Part shown: one piece after another, positions 1 to 7,692 of the stretch
How the letters are laid out: each line of letters starts with the position of its first letter
Numbering within the stretch: position 1 is the stretch's first letter
From: Acidobacteriota bacterium
GTDB taxonomy: Bacteria; Acidobacteriota; Thermoanaerobaculia; Multivoradales; J023
Direction: 5' to 3'
Assembly: GCA_029263315.1 (NCBI GenBank)
Contig: JAJCXR010000065.1
Location: 62,001-126,000, forward strand
DNA: 64,000 bases
The notes under the pieces: generated by a model
Seen by the model: only the letters and a program-made list of their open reading frames with translations
What the model was told of the DNA's origin: nothing
Databases searched by the model: none
Translations under genes and position numbers: made by a program

Positions 1-573
1 ACCGAAAAAGACATCCCGGAAGAAGTGGTCATGGTGGCTCGAGTGGCTCGCGGTGAGGCGTCCGCCTTGTCCGAGCTCTACGACAGATTCTCAGGTCTCC
101 TCTTGGCCCTGTCGCGGCGTATCCTCCATGACGAAGCCGAAGCTGAAGAGATCTTGCAGGAGGTCTTTCTGCAGGTCTGGAATCAGGCCGGACGGTACGA
201 CCCCTCCCGCTCTTCGGTCTCCACATGGTTGGTCTTGATCACCCGCTCGCGCTCCATTGATCGTCTGCGCAGCCGTCAGGTCAAAGACCGGACCTTGACC
301 CACCTGAAGCAAGAAAATGGTGATTTCCATACATCCCCGGAAGGGCCGGCGTCCGTACTCTTGGAAGATCGCCGCTTGCGGTTGCGCCATGAGCTAGGAC
401 TCTTGCCGGAGGAACAGCGACATGTCCTGGAGCTGGCCTTCTACAAGGGAATGACCCAGAGCGAGATCGCCAGCCAGACAGGCATCCCCCTAGGAACCGT
501 CAAGACGCGGACCCTGTTGGCGATGAAGAAGCTTCGTCGGGCTCTGGCCGACGATATCCGAAGTTTGTTGTGA
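1..573 (+). CDS. ECF-type RNA polymerase sigma factor (SigK-like), 5' partial
   Basis: This is an alternative sigma factor that directs RNA polymerase to a stress or envelope regulon. Region 2 spans about residues 10-75 of the listed ORF (ELYDRF, then the EAEEILQEVFLQVW helix). Region 4 spans about 115-175, with LPEEQRHVLELAFYKGMTQSEIA and a GTVKTR recognition helix. The frame stays open to base 1, upstream of the GTG at 25 and the ATG at 31, so the true start may lie outside the window. The next gene, 139 bp downstream, encodes an RskA-type anti-sigma factor; this pairing is typical of the SigK/RskA family. The promoters it recognises cannot be told from this sequence. Confidence 0.9.
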   Translation, partial: TEKDIPEEVVMVARVARGEASALSELYDRFSGLLLALSRRILHDEAEAEEILQEVFLQVWNQAGRYDPSRSSVSTWLVLITRSRSIDRLRSRQVKDRTLTHLKQENGDFHTSPEGPASVLLEDRRLRLRHELGLLPEEQRHVLELAFYKGMTQSEIASQTGIPLGTVKTRTLLAMKKLRRALADDIRSLL

Positions 574-712
574 CCCTAGATCAGATGGGTGTCGCCTGCG
601 TGGCCGTCTTCCGGGACCGCCTCACGCTTCGCAGACCTGGCGGCGACCGGTTTGGTCATGGGGATTCTGCATTGATGATGTTTGAGATGTTGGTTTTACG
701 GAGTTAGCTGTC

Positions 713-1849
713 ATGTCGGAACAACGTGACTTGGAAGAACAAGCCGCAAGCTTGGCTTGGGGCCAATGCCTGGAGCAGGGCGAAGGGTCCGCGGTCAAAG
801 GATTTGAGGGCGACGCCCCATGCGGGGCGATCGACGAAAGTCTGGTGCGAGAATATACCGAGCTCCTGGGGCTGTTGCCGCAAGCCCTGGAGCCGGCGGT
901 GCCTAACTTGAGCACCAAAGTTCGCCTGCTGGCCGTGGTCGGTGGCGATGCTGCAGCCTCGGGCACCATGCGTCGGCGAGAGGCACAACGTCCTCCCTCT
1001 GCGATGGCTGCCGCGGCGGCGGCGCGCACGGTCGAAGAACTGACCTTCCAAGCCGCCAAGGGTGACCCCGCTTGGCCCCAGGGCGGTGTTGCCGAGGACC
1101 GTGCCACGCTGCTGGATCGTTCGGCGGTGGATGTGACCTTGCACCATGGGGTGGCGGGGGATCCCTCCGATCACCCGTCGGCGTCGGTGACCGTCCTGCC
1201 GAGTCGGGAGGAGCCCGATAGGGATGATATGTCGTTTGGACAAGGTTATGGGGCTGAGGTGGATTCCAAGCGCCCCGCTGCTTCCGGTACTCCGTGGCTT
1301 TCCTGGGCGATGGCTGCGATGCTAGGTTTCTGTATGCTCGGCCTGGGTTATTTGGCCGGTGAGTCGCGTCAGCAGGAGGCGACCATCGCCCATCTGCAGG
1401 CGGACCTCCTAGAACAACAGGTCAAGGTCGAAGAGCCCGGACTGGAGCGTCTCCTCGACGAGCTTTCCACCGCCCAGCGGCGGCTGCGCATGGTCACGGA
1501 AGTGGCCCGGACCGCCTATCCGCTGCGCACCGTGAGCACGGCGACCGACGCCCAGAGTCGGCCGGACGGCATCATGTACGTCTGCGGCCAGCACCAACGC
1601 TGGTATCTCAATGTCAAGGGTTTGGAGCCGCCCAGCCCAGGTAAGGAATACCACCTCTGGTTCATGACCGCGGACGGTACCGTCGATGGCGGAATTCTCG
1701 ATGTCGAGCCGGGGGTTTTGGCGATCAAGGAGGCCAACTCGATGCCCGTGGGCACCCGCGGTTTTTCGGTCACCCTCGAAGAGGCCGGGGTCGGTGGGGA
1801 GCCGGAAGGGCTGATGGTGCTGTTGGGCGAGCAAGCCGTCTCTCTCTGA
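713..1849 (+). CDS. Anti-sigma factor, RskA C-terminal domain
   Basis: Likely a membrane-bound anti-sigma factor that holds the upstream ECF sigma factor. Residues about 1-190 are a cytoplasmic, low-complexity Ala-rich segment. One transmembrane helix follows at about 195-215 (WLSWAMAAMLGFCMLGLGYL), then a predicted coiled coil at about 216-262. The periplasmic RskA-like domain lies at about 270-375 (the RWYLNVKGL and KEYHLWFMTADG strands are characteristic). I see no HxxxCxxC zinc anti-sigma motif at the N terminus, so sigma binding would use a zinc-free or diverged domain. Regulated proteolysis inside the membrane is known for the family and is only inferred here. Confidence 0.85.
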   Translation: MSEQRDLEEQAASLAWGQCLEQGEGSAVKGFEGDAPCGAIDESLVREYTELLGLLPQALEPAVPNLSTKVRLLAVVGGDAAASGTMRRREAQRPPSAMAAAAAARTVEELTFQAAKGDPAWPQGGVAEDRATLLDRSAVDVTLHHGVAGDPSDHPSASVTVLPSREEPDRDDMSFGQGYGAEVDSKRPAASGTPWLSWAMAAMLGFCMLGLGYLAGESRQQEATIAHLQADLLEQQVKVEEPGLERLLDELSTAQRRLRMVTEVARTAYPLRTVSTATDAQSRPDGIMYVCGQHQRWYLNVKGLEPPSPGKEYHLWFMTADGTVDGGILDVEPGVLAIKEANSMPVGTRGFSVTLEEAGVGGEPEGLMVLLGEQAVSL

Positions 1850-2032
1850 GGTCGCTCAGTGGCCTGGGGTTGGCATCGCCAGAAGGTGGAGGACTGGACG
1901 GGCACTTCCTGCTAAGCTCGGCAGCTCGTCCTTAAGTGCACCTTTTCAAAATACGCTGGTTTTCGAGCCTCAATACATCCACGTCCGCGGCGTTACGCTC
2001 GCTACAATAGAGCTTAGGGCCAGCTCTCGATC

Positions 2033-3301
2033 ATGAATCTCTACGCCACGATCATCCTCGTCACCCTGCTGCTCGATTTCCTGGTCGGTGCCACGGTCGA
2101 GGTCCTCAATCTGCGCGCCTTGCAGAAGGACGTTCCCGAAGAGCTGAAGGATGTCTACAAGGCGGACGCTTACGCCACCTCCCAAGAATACACGCGGGCC
2201 CGGACTCGCTTCGGTTTGCTGACCTCGACCTTTGACCTCGTGGTTTTCGTGGGGTTCTGGCAGCTCGGGGGCTTCGCCTGGTTGGACGGGCGCTTGCGTC
2301 AGCTCGATCAGGGTCCGGTGGTGACCGGGTTGTTGTTTATCGGTGCCTTGGTCGTCGGCAAGGGATTGATCGATCTTCCCTTCGGTGTCTACTCGACGTT
2401 TGTGCTCGAAGAACGCTTCGGCTTCAATCGTACGACTGCACGGACCTACGCCGTGGATCTGATCAAGGGACTGCTGCTCGGTGTGATCCTGGGTGGGCCG
2501 CTCCTGGCGCTGATTCTCTTCTTCTTCGAGCGAGCCGGCGACTTGGCATGGTTGGTGTGTTGGCTACTCACCACGGTCTTCATGCTGACGGTAAATTTTG
2601 TCTTTCCCACCTGGATTCTGCCCCTGTTCAACAAGCTGGAACCGTTGGAGGACGGAGAGTTGCGTCATGCGTTGGCCAACTATGCGCGGTCCGTGAGCTT
2701 CGATCTGGAGGATATCTTCGTCATGGACGGCTCGAAGCGGTCGAGCCGGAGCAATGCCTTCTTCACCGGCTTCGGGCGCCACAAGCGCATCGCCCTTTTC
2801 GACACCCTGGTAGCACAGCAGTCCACACCGGAGTTGGTGGCGGTGTTGGCCCATGAGGTGGGACACTACAAACGACGCCACATCATCAAATCGCTGGTAC
2901 TCGGTGTAGCCCATTCGGGGGTTGTGTTTTTCCTCTTGTCCATCTTCTTGCAGCACCAGGGATTGTTCGATGCCTTCTACATGGAGAACACGTCGATCTA
3001 CGCCGGGTTGGTCTTTTTCGGCTTGCTCTACGCGCCCATCGAATGGTTGTTGTCCCTCTTTCTGAACTTGCAGGCCCGGCGGCACGAATTTGAGGCGGAT
3101 GCCTTTGCCGGCCAAACGGCCGATGCCGGGGCCATGATCTCAGCTCTGAAGAAGCTGTCGGCGGACAACCTCAGCAACTTGACGCCGCACCCGTTCTATG
3201 TCTTTCTGCGTCATTCCCATCCGCCGGTATTGCAGCGCATCGCTCACCTCCGGCAGTGGGTGAACAAGCCCGTCGAAACGAGCCCACCGATGGCCCCCTG
3301 A
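2033..3301 (+). CDS. M48 family metallopeptidase (Ste24/CAAX protease-like)
   Basis: An integral-membrane zinc metalloprotease of the Ste24 type. It has the HEVGH zinc motif at about residues 274-278 and the third-ligand motif EFEAD near 352-356. Several hydrophobic helices (about 2-23, 60-85, 96-122, 143-165, 170-198, 285-307, 320-345) surround the catalytic site, and 422 aa is the usual family length. In eukaryotes the family cleaves prenylated proteins; bacterial members are thought to act in membrane-protein quality control, and the substrate here is unknown. The start has little Shine-Dalgarno support. A TACAAT hexamer 25 bp upstream (2003-2008) could be a -10 element, but no good -35 is visible. 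sfsA follows 119 bp downstream on the same strand. Confidence 0.93.
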   Translation: MNLYATIILVTLLLDFLVGATVEVLNLRALQKDVPEELKDVYKADAYATSQEYTRARTRFGLLTSTFDLVVFVGFWQLGGFAWLDGRLRQLDQGPVVTGLLFIGALVVGKGLIDLPFGVYSTFVLEERFGFNRTTARTYAVDLIKGLLLGVILGGPLLALILFFFERAGDLAWLVCWLLTTVFMLTVNFVFPTWILPLFNKLEPLEDGELRHALANYARSVSFDLEDIFVMDGSKRSSRSNAFFTGFGRHKRIALFDTLVAQQSTPELVAVLAHEVGHYKRRHIIKSLVLGVAHSGVVFFLLSIFLQHQGLFDAFYMENTSIYAGLVFFGLLYAPIEWLLSLFLNLQARRHEFEADAFAGQTADAGAMISALKKLSADNLSNLTPHPFYVFLRHSHPPVLQRIAHLRQWVNKPVETSPPMAP

Positions 3302-3420
3302 GGTCTCAGCCTTCTGGGCTGCAGAAAATCAGCGGACGATGGGACGCCGGTTGGGCGTTCCGCTTTGGCTTCGGTGCTTCGACCTACCGCACAGCAACCA
3401 GAAAACCAGCAGGCATCCAC

Positions 3421-4161
3421 ATGCGATTCGACAAACCTCTGCTCGAAGGCACGCTGATCCGTCGCTACAAACGCTTCTTGGCCGATGTCGAGTTGGAGGA
3501 CGGGCGCCGGCTGACCGTCCACTGTCCCAACTCAGGGGCCATGACCTCTTGTAGTGAGCCCGGTAGCCGAGTGGTGATCTCCGACTCGGAGAATCCTGCC
3601 CGTAAGCTGCGCCATACCCTGGAAATGGTACGGTCGGGGCGAACCTGGATTGGGGTCAACACGATGAACCCGAATCGAGCCGTCGAAGGTTTTGTCCGGC
3701 GCCAACGGGTTGTCGAGCTCCAGGGTTACGACACCGTACGGCGGGAAGTGAAGTACGGCATCGAGGGTCGGAGCCGCATCGACTTGCTGCTCAGCGGTGG
3801 GGATGGGCAGCGGCCACCGTGCTACGTTGAGATCAAGAATTCCACCCTGCGCCGTGGTGAGCACGCCGCCTTCCCCGACGCGGTGACGGAGCGCGGTCTC
3901 AAGCATCTACTGGAGCTCGAGGCCGAGGTGGCGGCGGGGCATCGGGCGGTGCTGTTTTTCTTCGTGGGACGGGCCGATGTCAGTCGGTGGCGGCCCGCCG
4001 ATGAGGTGGACCCAGCGTACTGCAAGACCTTGCGCAGGGTCGTCGAGGCGGGGGTCGAGGTACTGGCCTATGGCATGCGGTTCAGCCGTCGGGGGGTTGA
4101 GCTGCGGCAACGTTTGGCGGTGGATTGGCCTCCATTCGACGGCCAGGGGGCTGCTTCGTAG
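3421..4161 (+). CDS. sfsA: SfsA family protein (DNA/RNA nuclease SfsA)
   Basis: A 246-aa SfsA family protein. The OB-like N-terminal half contains HCPNSGAM and the C-terminal half has a nuclease-like core with YVEIKNSTL and a conserved FPDAVTERG segment. E. coli SfsA was first described as a maltose-metabolism regulator and is now usually annotated as a sugar-fermentation-stimulation or nuclease-fold protein. The ORF track opens at 3256 inside the preceding protease gene, but family homology begins at MRFDKPLLEG, so the ATG at 3421 is chosen. The next gene starts 59 bp downstream, which suggests co-transcription. Confidence 0.93.
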   Translation: MRFDKPLLEGTLIRRYKRFLADVELEDGRRLTVHCPNSGAMTSCSEPGSRVVISDSENPARKLRHTLEMVRSGRTWIGVNTMNPNRAVEGFVRRQRVVELQGYDTVRREVKYGIEGRSRIDLLLSGGDGQRPPCYVEIKNSTLRRGEHAAFPDAVTERGLKHLLELEAEVAAGHRAVLFFFVGRADVSRWRPADEVDPAYCKTLRRVVEAGVEVLAYGMRFSRRGVELRQRLAVDWPPFDGQGAAS

Positions 4162-4205
4162 GTGCATAGCGGTTGGGCTGCACGGAAAGTTGGGTCTTGT
4201 TGAAC

Positions 4206-4212
4206 AGAGGAG
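4206..4212 (+). promoter_or_regulatory. Ribosome binding site deciding the 4221 start
   Basis: AGAGGAG lies 8 nt before the ATG at 4221. It favours that start over the in-frame ATG at 4173 in the ORF track. Confidence 0.6.
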
Positions 4213-4220
4213 CTTTGGCG

Positions 4221-6293
4221 ATGGTGAATCGAACCCCTAGGGTCCTACATGGTGGGAAGAAGCCAGGCGGTAGGAAACCGGTTGCGAAGAAAGATGACGG
4301 CTTGCACGGCGGCTATAGATGGCTTGCCGCTTGTTGCCTGGTCTGTCTGTTGTCGGCCTGCCAGACTCCCTCGTCGACGCAGTCGTCGCAGCCGGCCGGC
4401 GGCTCCTCCGAGGGGGGGCGGCTGATCGTTTTGGGCATTGACGGTCTCGATCCCGAGGTCGTCCAGATGTTGATCGACGAAGGCAAGGTGCCCAATTTTG
4501 CCCGTTTGGCCAAGGACGGTGTCTTCGGTGTCATGGACAGTGCCCCGCCGTTGCTGAGCCCGATCATCTGGACCACCATCGCCACCGGTCGTACGCCGAG
4601 CGAGCATGGGATCGGTCATTTCACCTCGATGGATCAGACAACCGGTGAGGAGCAGCCGGTGACCGCCGCATTGCGGCGAGTCAAGGCGATATGGAACATC
4701 TTCTCCGAGGCCCGGAAGAAGGTTTCGGTGGTCGGCTGGTGGGCCACTTGGCCGGCGGAGGAGGTGCATGGCGTCATGGTCAGCGACCATGCCGGGTACC
4801 ACTTCCTGATGGGCGAACAGGCGGATGGCACGGCTTCCGGCGACCGGGTGGTGTATCCACCGACGGTCGGTCCCGATATCGACCGCCTGTTGCGTGGTCC
4901 GGAGTCCCTATCGGCGGAGCGGCTGGCGGAGTTCGTGACCGTCACAGCGGAGGAGCAAGATCACGCTTTCAGCTTCGATGACGACCTGAGCCACTTCAAA
5001 TGGGCCCTGGCGACGGCCGAGAGCTATCGTGACATCGGGCTGCATCTCTGGCAGGCGGAACGTCCGGATCTGTTGATGGTCTACATCGAGGGGGTGGATT
5101 CGAGCTCGCATCTCTTTGGTCACCTCTTCAGGCAGAGCGGCCTGCAAGGGGAGCTTGCCGAGCAGCAGCGGCGTTATGGTGGCACCGTCGAAGCCATGTA
5201 CCTGATGGCCGACGAGTTGGTGGGCTCGTATCTCGAGGTCATGGACGACACAACAACCCTGATGGTGGTCTCGGATCACGGTTTCCAGCTTGGCGAGTTG
5301 CTCGACGATCCCACCAAGACACGGGACATGCGACGGGTCAGCGAGAAGTTCCATCGCCGCGAAGCGAGCCTCTTTCTCTATGGTCGTGGCATCCAGCCGC
5401 AGGCCGCTTGGCGCGATGCCACCACCTATGATGTCACGCCGACGCTGCTTACCTTGGCGGGACTACCCAAAGCCGACGACATGGCCGGTCGTGTGCTGCT
5501 GGAGGTCATGGCGCCACCACCGGAGATCCAGTCGGTGGCGACCTACGAGACGCCCGAAGCTCAGAGCGAGGACACCACCCGGGAAGCCGATGTCGACGCC
5601 GCGGTCCTCGAACGCCTACGCAGCCTGGGATATCTCGGAAGCCGCACCGAGGCGGTCAAGAACGATCGCAATCTGGCGAATATTCTGTTGCGGGAAGGGG
5701 AGTATCGAGAAGCGGCGCGTGCCTTCAAGCAACTGATCGACGCCGGAGAAGAGAAAGCGGCCCTCTACACCGGCCTTGCCACGGCTCTCTATCATCTGGA
5801 GCGCCACGGGCAGTCCCTGCAGGCCTTTGACCGAGCCATCGAGCTCGATCCCCTGTTTGTCTCCGCCTATTTCAACCGTGCCTTGTTGAAAGAGCGGATG
5901 GGCGATGTCGACGCGGCGGTCACGGACTACCGTACGGCTCTGCGCTATAATGCGGAACATCGAGGCTCGCGCCTCGCCCTGCAACGTCTCGGCGTGGCTG
6001 TCACAGGGCGGGTCGCCGACTCAGCGTCGGAAGTGCAGGCGGCAGCCTTGCTTTCCGAGGCCAAGGAAGCGGCACGACGGGGCGACTACGAGGCTGCGGA
6101 AGAGCTGCTCGAGGATGCCGCTGCCCTAGTGCCCGGGGATGCTGTCATCTTGCAGTATCAGTCCAACGTGGCTTATCTGCAGGGGGATGTCGCCAGGGCG
6201 ATCGAGATGCTGGAGAAAGCCTTGGCTGCGGATCCCGACAACGAGCTGGTGCGGAGCAACCTGGACCGCTTGCGCAAACGTTCCAGGGAGTGA
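4221..6293 (+). CDS. Lipoprotein type I phosphodiesterase / alkaline phosphatase-superfamily protein with C-terminal TPRs
   Basis: A predicted secreted lipoprotein (690 aa). A long N-terminal basic region precedes a hydrophobic stretch ending in the lipobox LLSAC. The catalytic domain is of the phosphodiesterase/nucleotide-pyrophosphatase type (PF01663-like). It has the metal-ligand start GIDGLDPEVV, a nucleophile region SPIIWTTIATG with Thr as the probable nucleophile, and later VVSDHGFQLG metal ligands. After a linker ending in LERLRSLGYLG, at least four TPR units fill about the last 200 residues. The substrate is unknown; relatives cleave phosphodiesters or phosphonates. The combination of enzyme and TPR scaffold in one lipoprotein suggests an envelope complex. 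It follows sfsA closely. Confidence 0.85.
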   Translation: MVNRTPRVLHGGKKPGGRKPVAKKDDGLHGGYRWLAACCLVCLLSACQTPSSTQSSQPAGGSSEGGRLIVLGIDGLDPEVVQMLIDEGKVPNFARLAKDGVFGVMDSAPPLLSPIIWTTIATGRTPSEHGIGHFTSMDQTTGEEQPVTAALRRVKAIWNIFSEARKKVSVVGWWATWPAEEVHGVMVSDHAGYHFLMGEQADGTASGDRVVYPPTVGPDIDRLLRGPESLSAERLAEFVTVTAEEQDHAFSFDDDLSHFKWALATAESYRDIGLHLWQAERPDLLMVYIEGVDSSSHLFGHLFRQSGLQGELAEQQRRYGGTVEAMYLMADELVGSYLEVMDDTTTLMVVSDHGFQLGELLDDPTKTRDMRRVSEKFHRREASLFLYGRGIQPQAAWRDATTYDVTPTLLTLAGLPKADDMAGRVLLEVMAPPPEIQSVATYETPEAQSEDTTREADVDAAVLERLRSLGYLGSRTEAVKNDRNLANILLREGEYREAARAFKQLIDAGEEKAALYTGLATALYHLERHGQSLQAFDRAIELDPLFVSAYFNRALLKERMGDVDAAVTDYRTALRYNAEHRGSRLALQRLGVAVTGRVADSASEVQAAALLSEAKEAARRGDYEAAEELLEDAAALVPGDAVILQYQSNVAYLQGDVARAIEMLEKALAADPDNELVRSNLDRLRKRSRE

Positions 6294-6693
6294 CGAAAAA
6301 GTCGTCAAAGGATTGGGGGGAAAGCCCCTTGGGGAAAGGGAAAAGTGCCGCTTGCAGCCCTCCGGCTCGTATGGTATTTTTCCTGAGCTCTAGCTCACTC
6401 AAAGGTGCTGGGAATGTTGTAGACGCCGTCGCCCACAGATCGTAGGTCTTGAGAGATCACGGGTAACACGCACCGTCGCCTTCTCGGTACTGATGGTGAG
6501 CTCACCCGCAGCGGACCGTGGGGGTTCGGACCCGGGAAACGTCAGATCGTCAGTCTCCATGAGCATCGCTCGGAAACGGCTGGTAGCGATCGAGCGGTGG
6601 AGATTGAGAGTTCTAGTATTTGGAGTGCGGTCTGACTCACCCAACGATTCAGGCTTCAGTTTCAGAAAGACCCAAAACAGGAGGATAGACTGA
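6294..6693. other. 400-bp intergenic region with a candidate promoter
   Basis: No convincing gene lies here. It contains a short palindrome CCCCTTGGGG near 6325-6334, a candidate sigma-70 promoter at 6352-6380 and a long leader before the IPTL-CTERM gene. The small ORFs listed in the track (6399-6644 -, 6493-6693 +) lack family features and are probably spurious. Confidence 0.5.
6352..6380 (+). promoter_or_regulatory. Candidate sigma-70 promoter
   Basis: TTGCAG, a 17-nt spacer and TATTTT lie upstream of the IPTL-CTERM gene. Transcription from here would give a leader of about 300 nt. The call rests on the sequence match only. Confidence 0.35.
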
Positions 6694-7488
6694 ATGACTT
6701 TTCGTAAGATCCTTGTGCTGATGGCGGTCGGCTGTCTGCTGACGGCTGTTGCCTATGCGGACACCCCGTCCAATGCGGCCGGAGTTTCCGGTGACGCCAA
6801 CTTTGCCGAGCCCGATGGCGGTGCCGTGGTGCTCTATGACCAAGTCGGCAATCCCTCGGGCAATGGCGCCCCCGACCAAGATTTCGAAGCCGCCTATGAC
6901 GGCTACGACGCCGAAGGCGCCGACGACTTTGATGTCACCTGGGTGGATGGCTGGGACGTCAGTGGCGTCAACACGGTCGGTACCACCAGCGGCGGTGCTT
7001 CCAGCTCCGTCTCCGTGACCTTCTACACCGACAACGCTGGCACGCCCCTCGGCGGCACCGAGGTCTGCTCTTTTCCCAACGTCACCGATTACACGGATGT
7101 CGCTGGTTCCTTGAGCATCAACCTGGATCCGCCGTGTCACCTCGACATGGGCCTCCACTGGGTCGCCATCCAGACGACTCAGAACTTTGGTGCCTCCGGT
7201 CAGCATTTCTGGTCCAACCGTACCGATCAGGCGTTTGCGCCGAGTCACTGGCGTAATCCCGGCAACGGTTTCGGTAACGGCTGCACCGATTGGGACACCG
7301 TTCCCAACTGTGGCGTCGGTGGCTCGTTCCCCGACTTCCAGTTCCAGATCGTGGGTACCTTGGGCACCCCTCCGCCGCCAGATGAGGACACCATCGAGGT
7401 TCCGACCCTCGGTCAGTTCGGCCTCGCTGCGCTGATTCTCGGCTTGCTCGGTGCCGGCGTCGCTCGCCTGCGTCGTCGCAACAGCTGA
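6694..7488 (+). CDS. Secreted protein with IPTL-CTERM-like sorting signal
   Basis: A 264-aa exported protein of unknown function. It has an N-terminal signal peptide (residues 1 to about 23, ending AVAYADT) and an acidic, Gly/Asp-rich, beta-type body. The C-terminal tripartite signal at about 236-264 has the motif VPTLGQFG, then a hydrophobic helix, then RLRRRNS. This resembles the IPTL-CTERM class, whose members are thought to be processed by exosortase-family enzymes (XrtH); none is in the window. The Shine-Dalgarno CAGGAGGA at 6678-6685 supports the ATG at 6694. The gene ends just before a strong bidirectional terminator. A role at the cell surface is inferred from the two signals. Confidence 0.8.
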   Translation: MTFRKILVLMAVGCLLTAVAYADTPSNAAGVSGDANFAEPDGGAVVLYDQVGNPSGNGAPDQDFEAAYDGYDAEGADDFDVTWVDGWDVSGVNTVGTTSGGASSSVSVTFYTDNAGTPLGGTEVCSFPNVTDYTDVAGSLSINLDPPCHLDMGLHWVAIQTTQNFGASGQHFWSNRTDQAFAPSHWRNPGNGFGNGCTDWDTVPNCGVGGSFPDFQFQIVGTLGTPPPPDEDTIEVPTLGQFGLAALILGLLGAGVARLRRRNS

Positions 7489-7539
7489 GTCGTCCGTTAG
7501 TTTCTCGCGGAGGCGCTTCGGCGTCGCCGTGAGGGCTTG

Positions 7540-7579
7540 AAAAAGGCCGCTATCCCTGAGAAGGGGCAGCGGCCTTTTT
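7540..7579. terminator. Bidirectional rho-independent terminator
   Basis: AAAAAGGCCGCT and AGCGGCCTTTTT form a perfect 12-bp stem flanked by A and T runs. It lies between the convergent IPTL-CTERM gene (+) and the glycyl-tRNA synthetase gene (-) and can serve both. Confidence 0.9.
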
Positions 7580-7611
7580 CTATGCTCGGAAGCTTCGACG
7601 GCTCAGAAGAG

Positions 7612-7679
7612 AGGTGCCAGGCACCTGTTCCGAGCTACACCTGGATCGGTGCCAGGCACCTGTTCTGGCACCTGTTCTA
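7612..7679. repeat. Cluster of GGTGCCAGGCACC palindromes with ACCTGTTC tails
   Basis: The palindrome AGGTGCCAGGCACCT occurs at 7612-7626 and GGTGCCAGGCACC again at 7648-7660. GGCACCTGTTC follows three times (about 7620-7630, 7655-7665, 7668-7678). The cluster sits 3' of both convergent genes, just beyond the terminator. It resembles short REP-like intergenic elements; related words occur near 35165 and around the transposase gene at 46.6-47.8 kb. Confidence 0.7.
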
Positions 7680-7692
7680 GGCCGGTCGAAGC

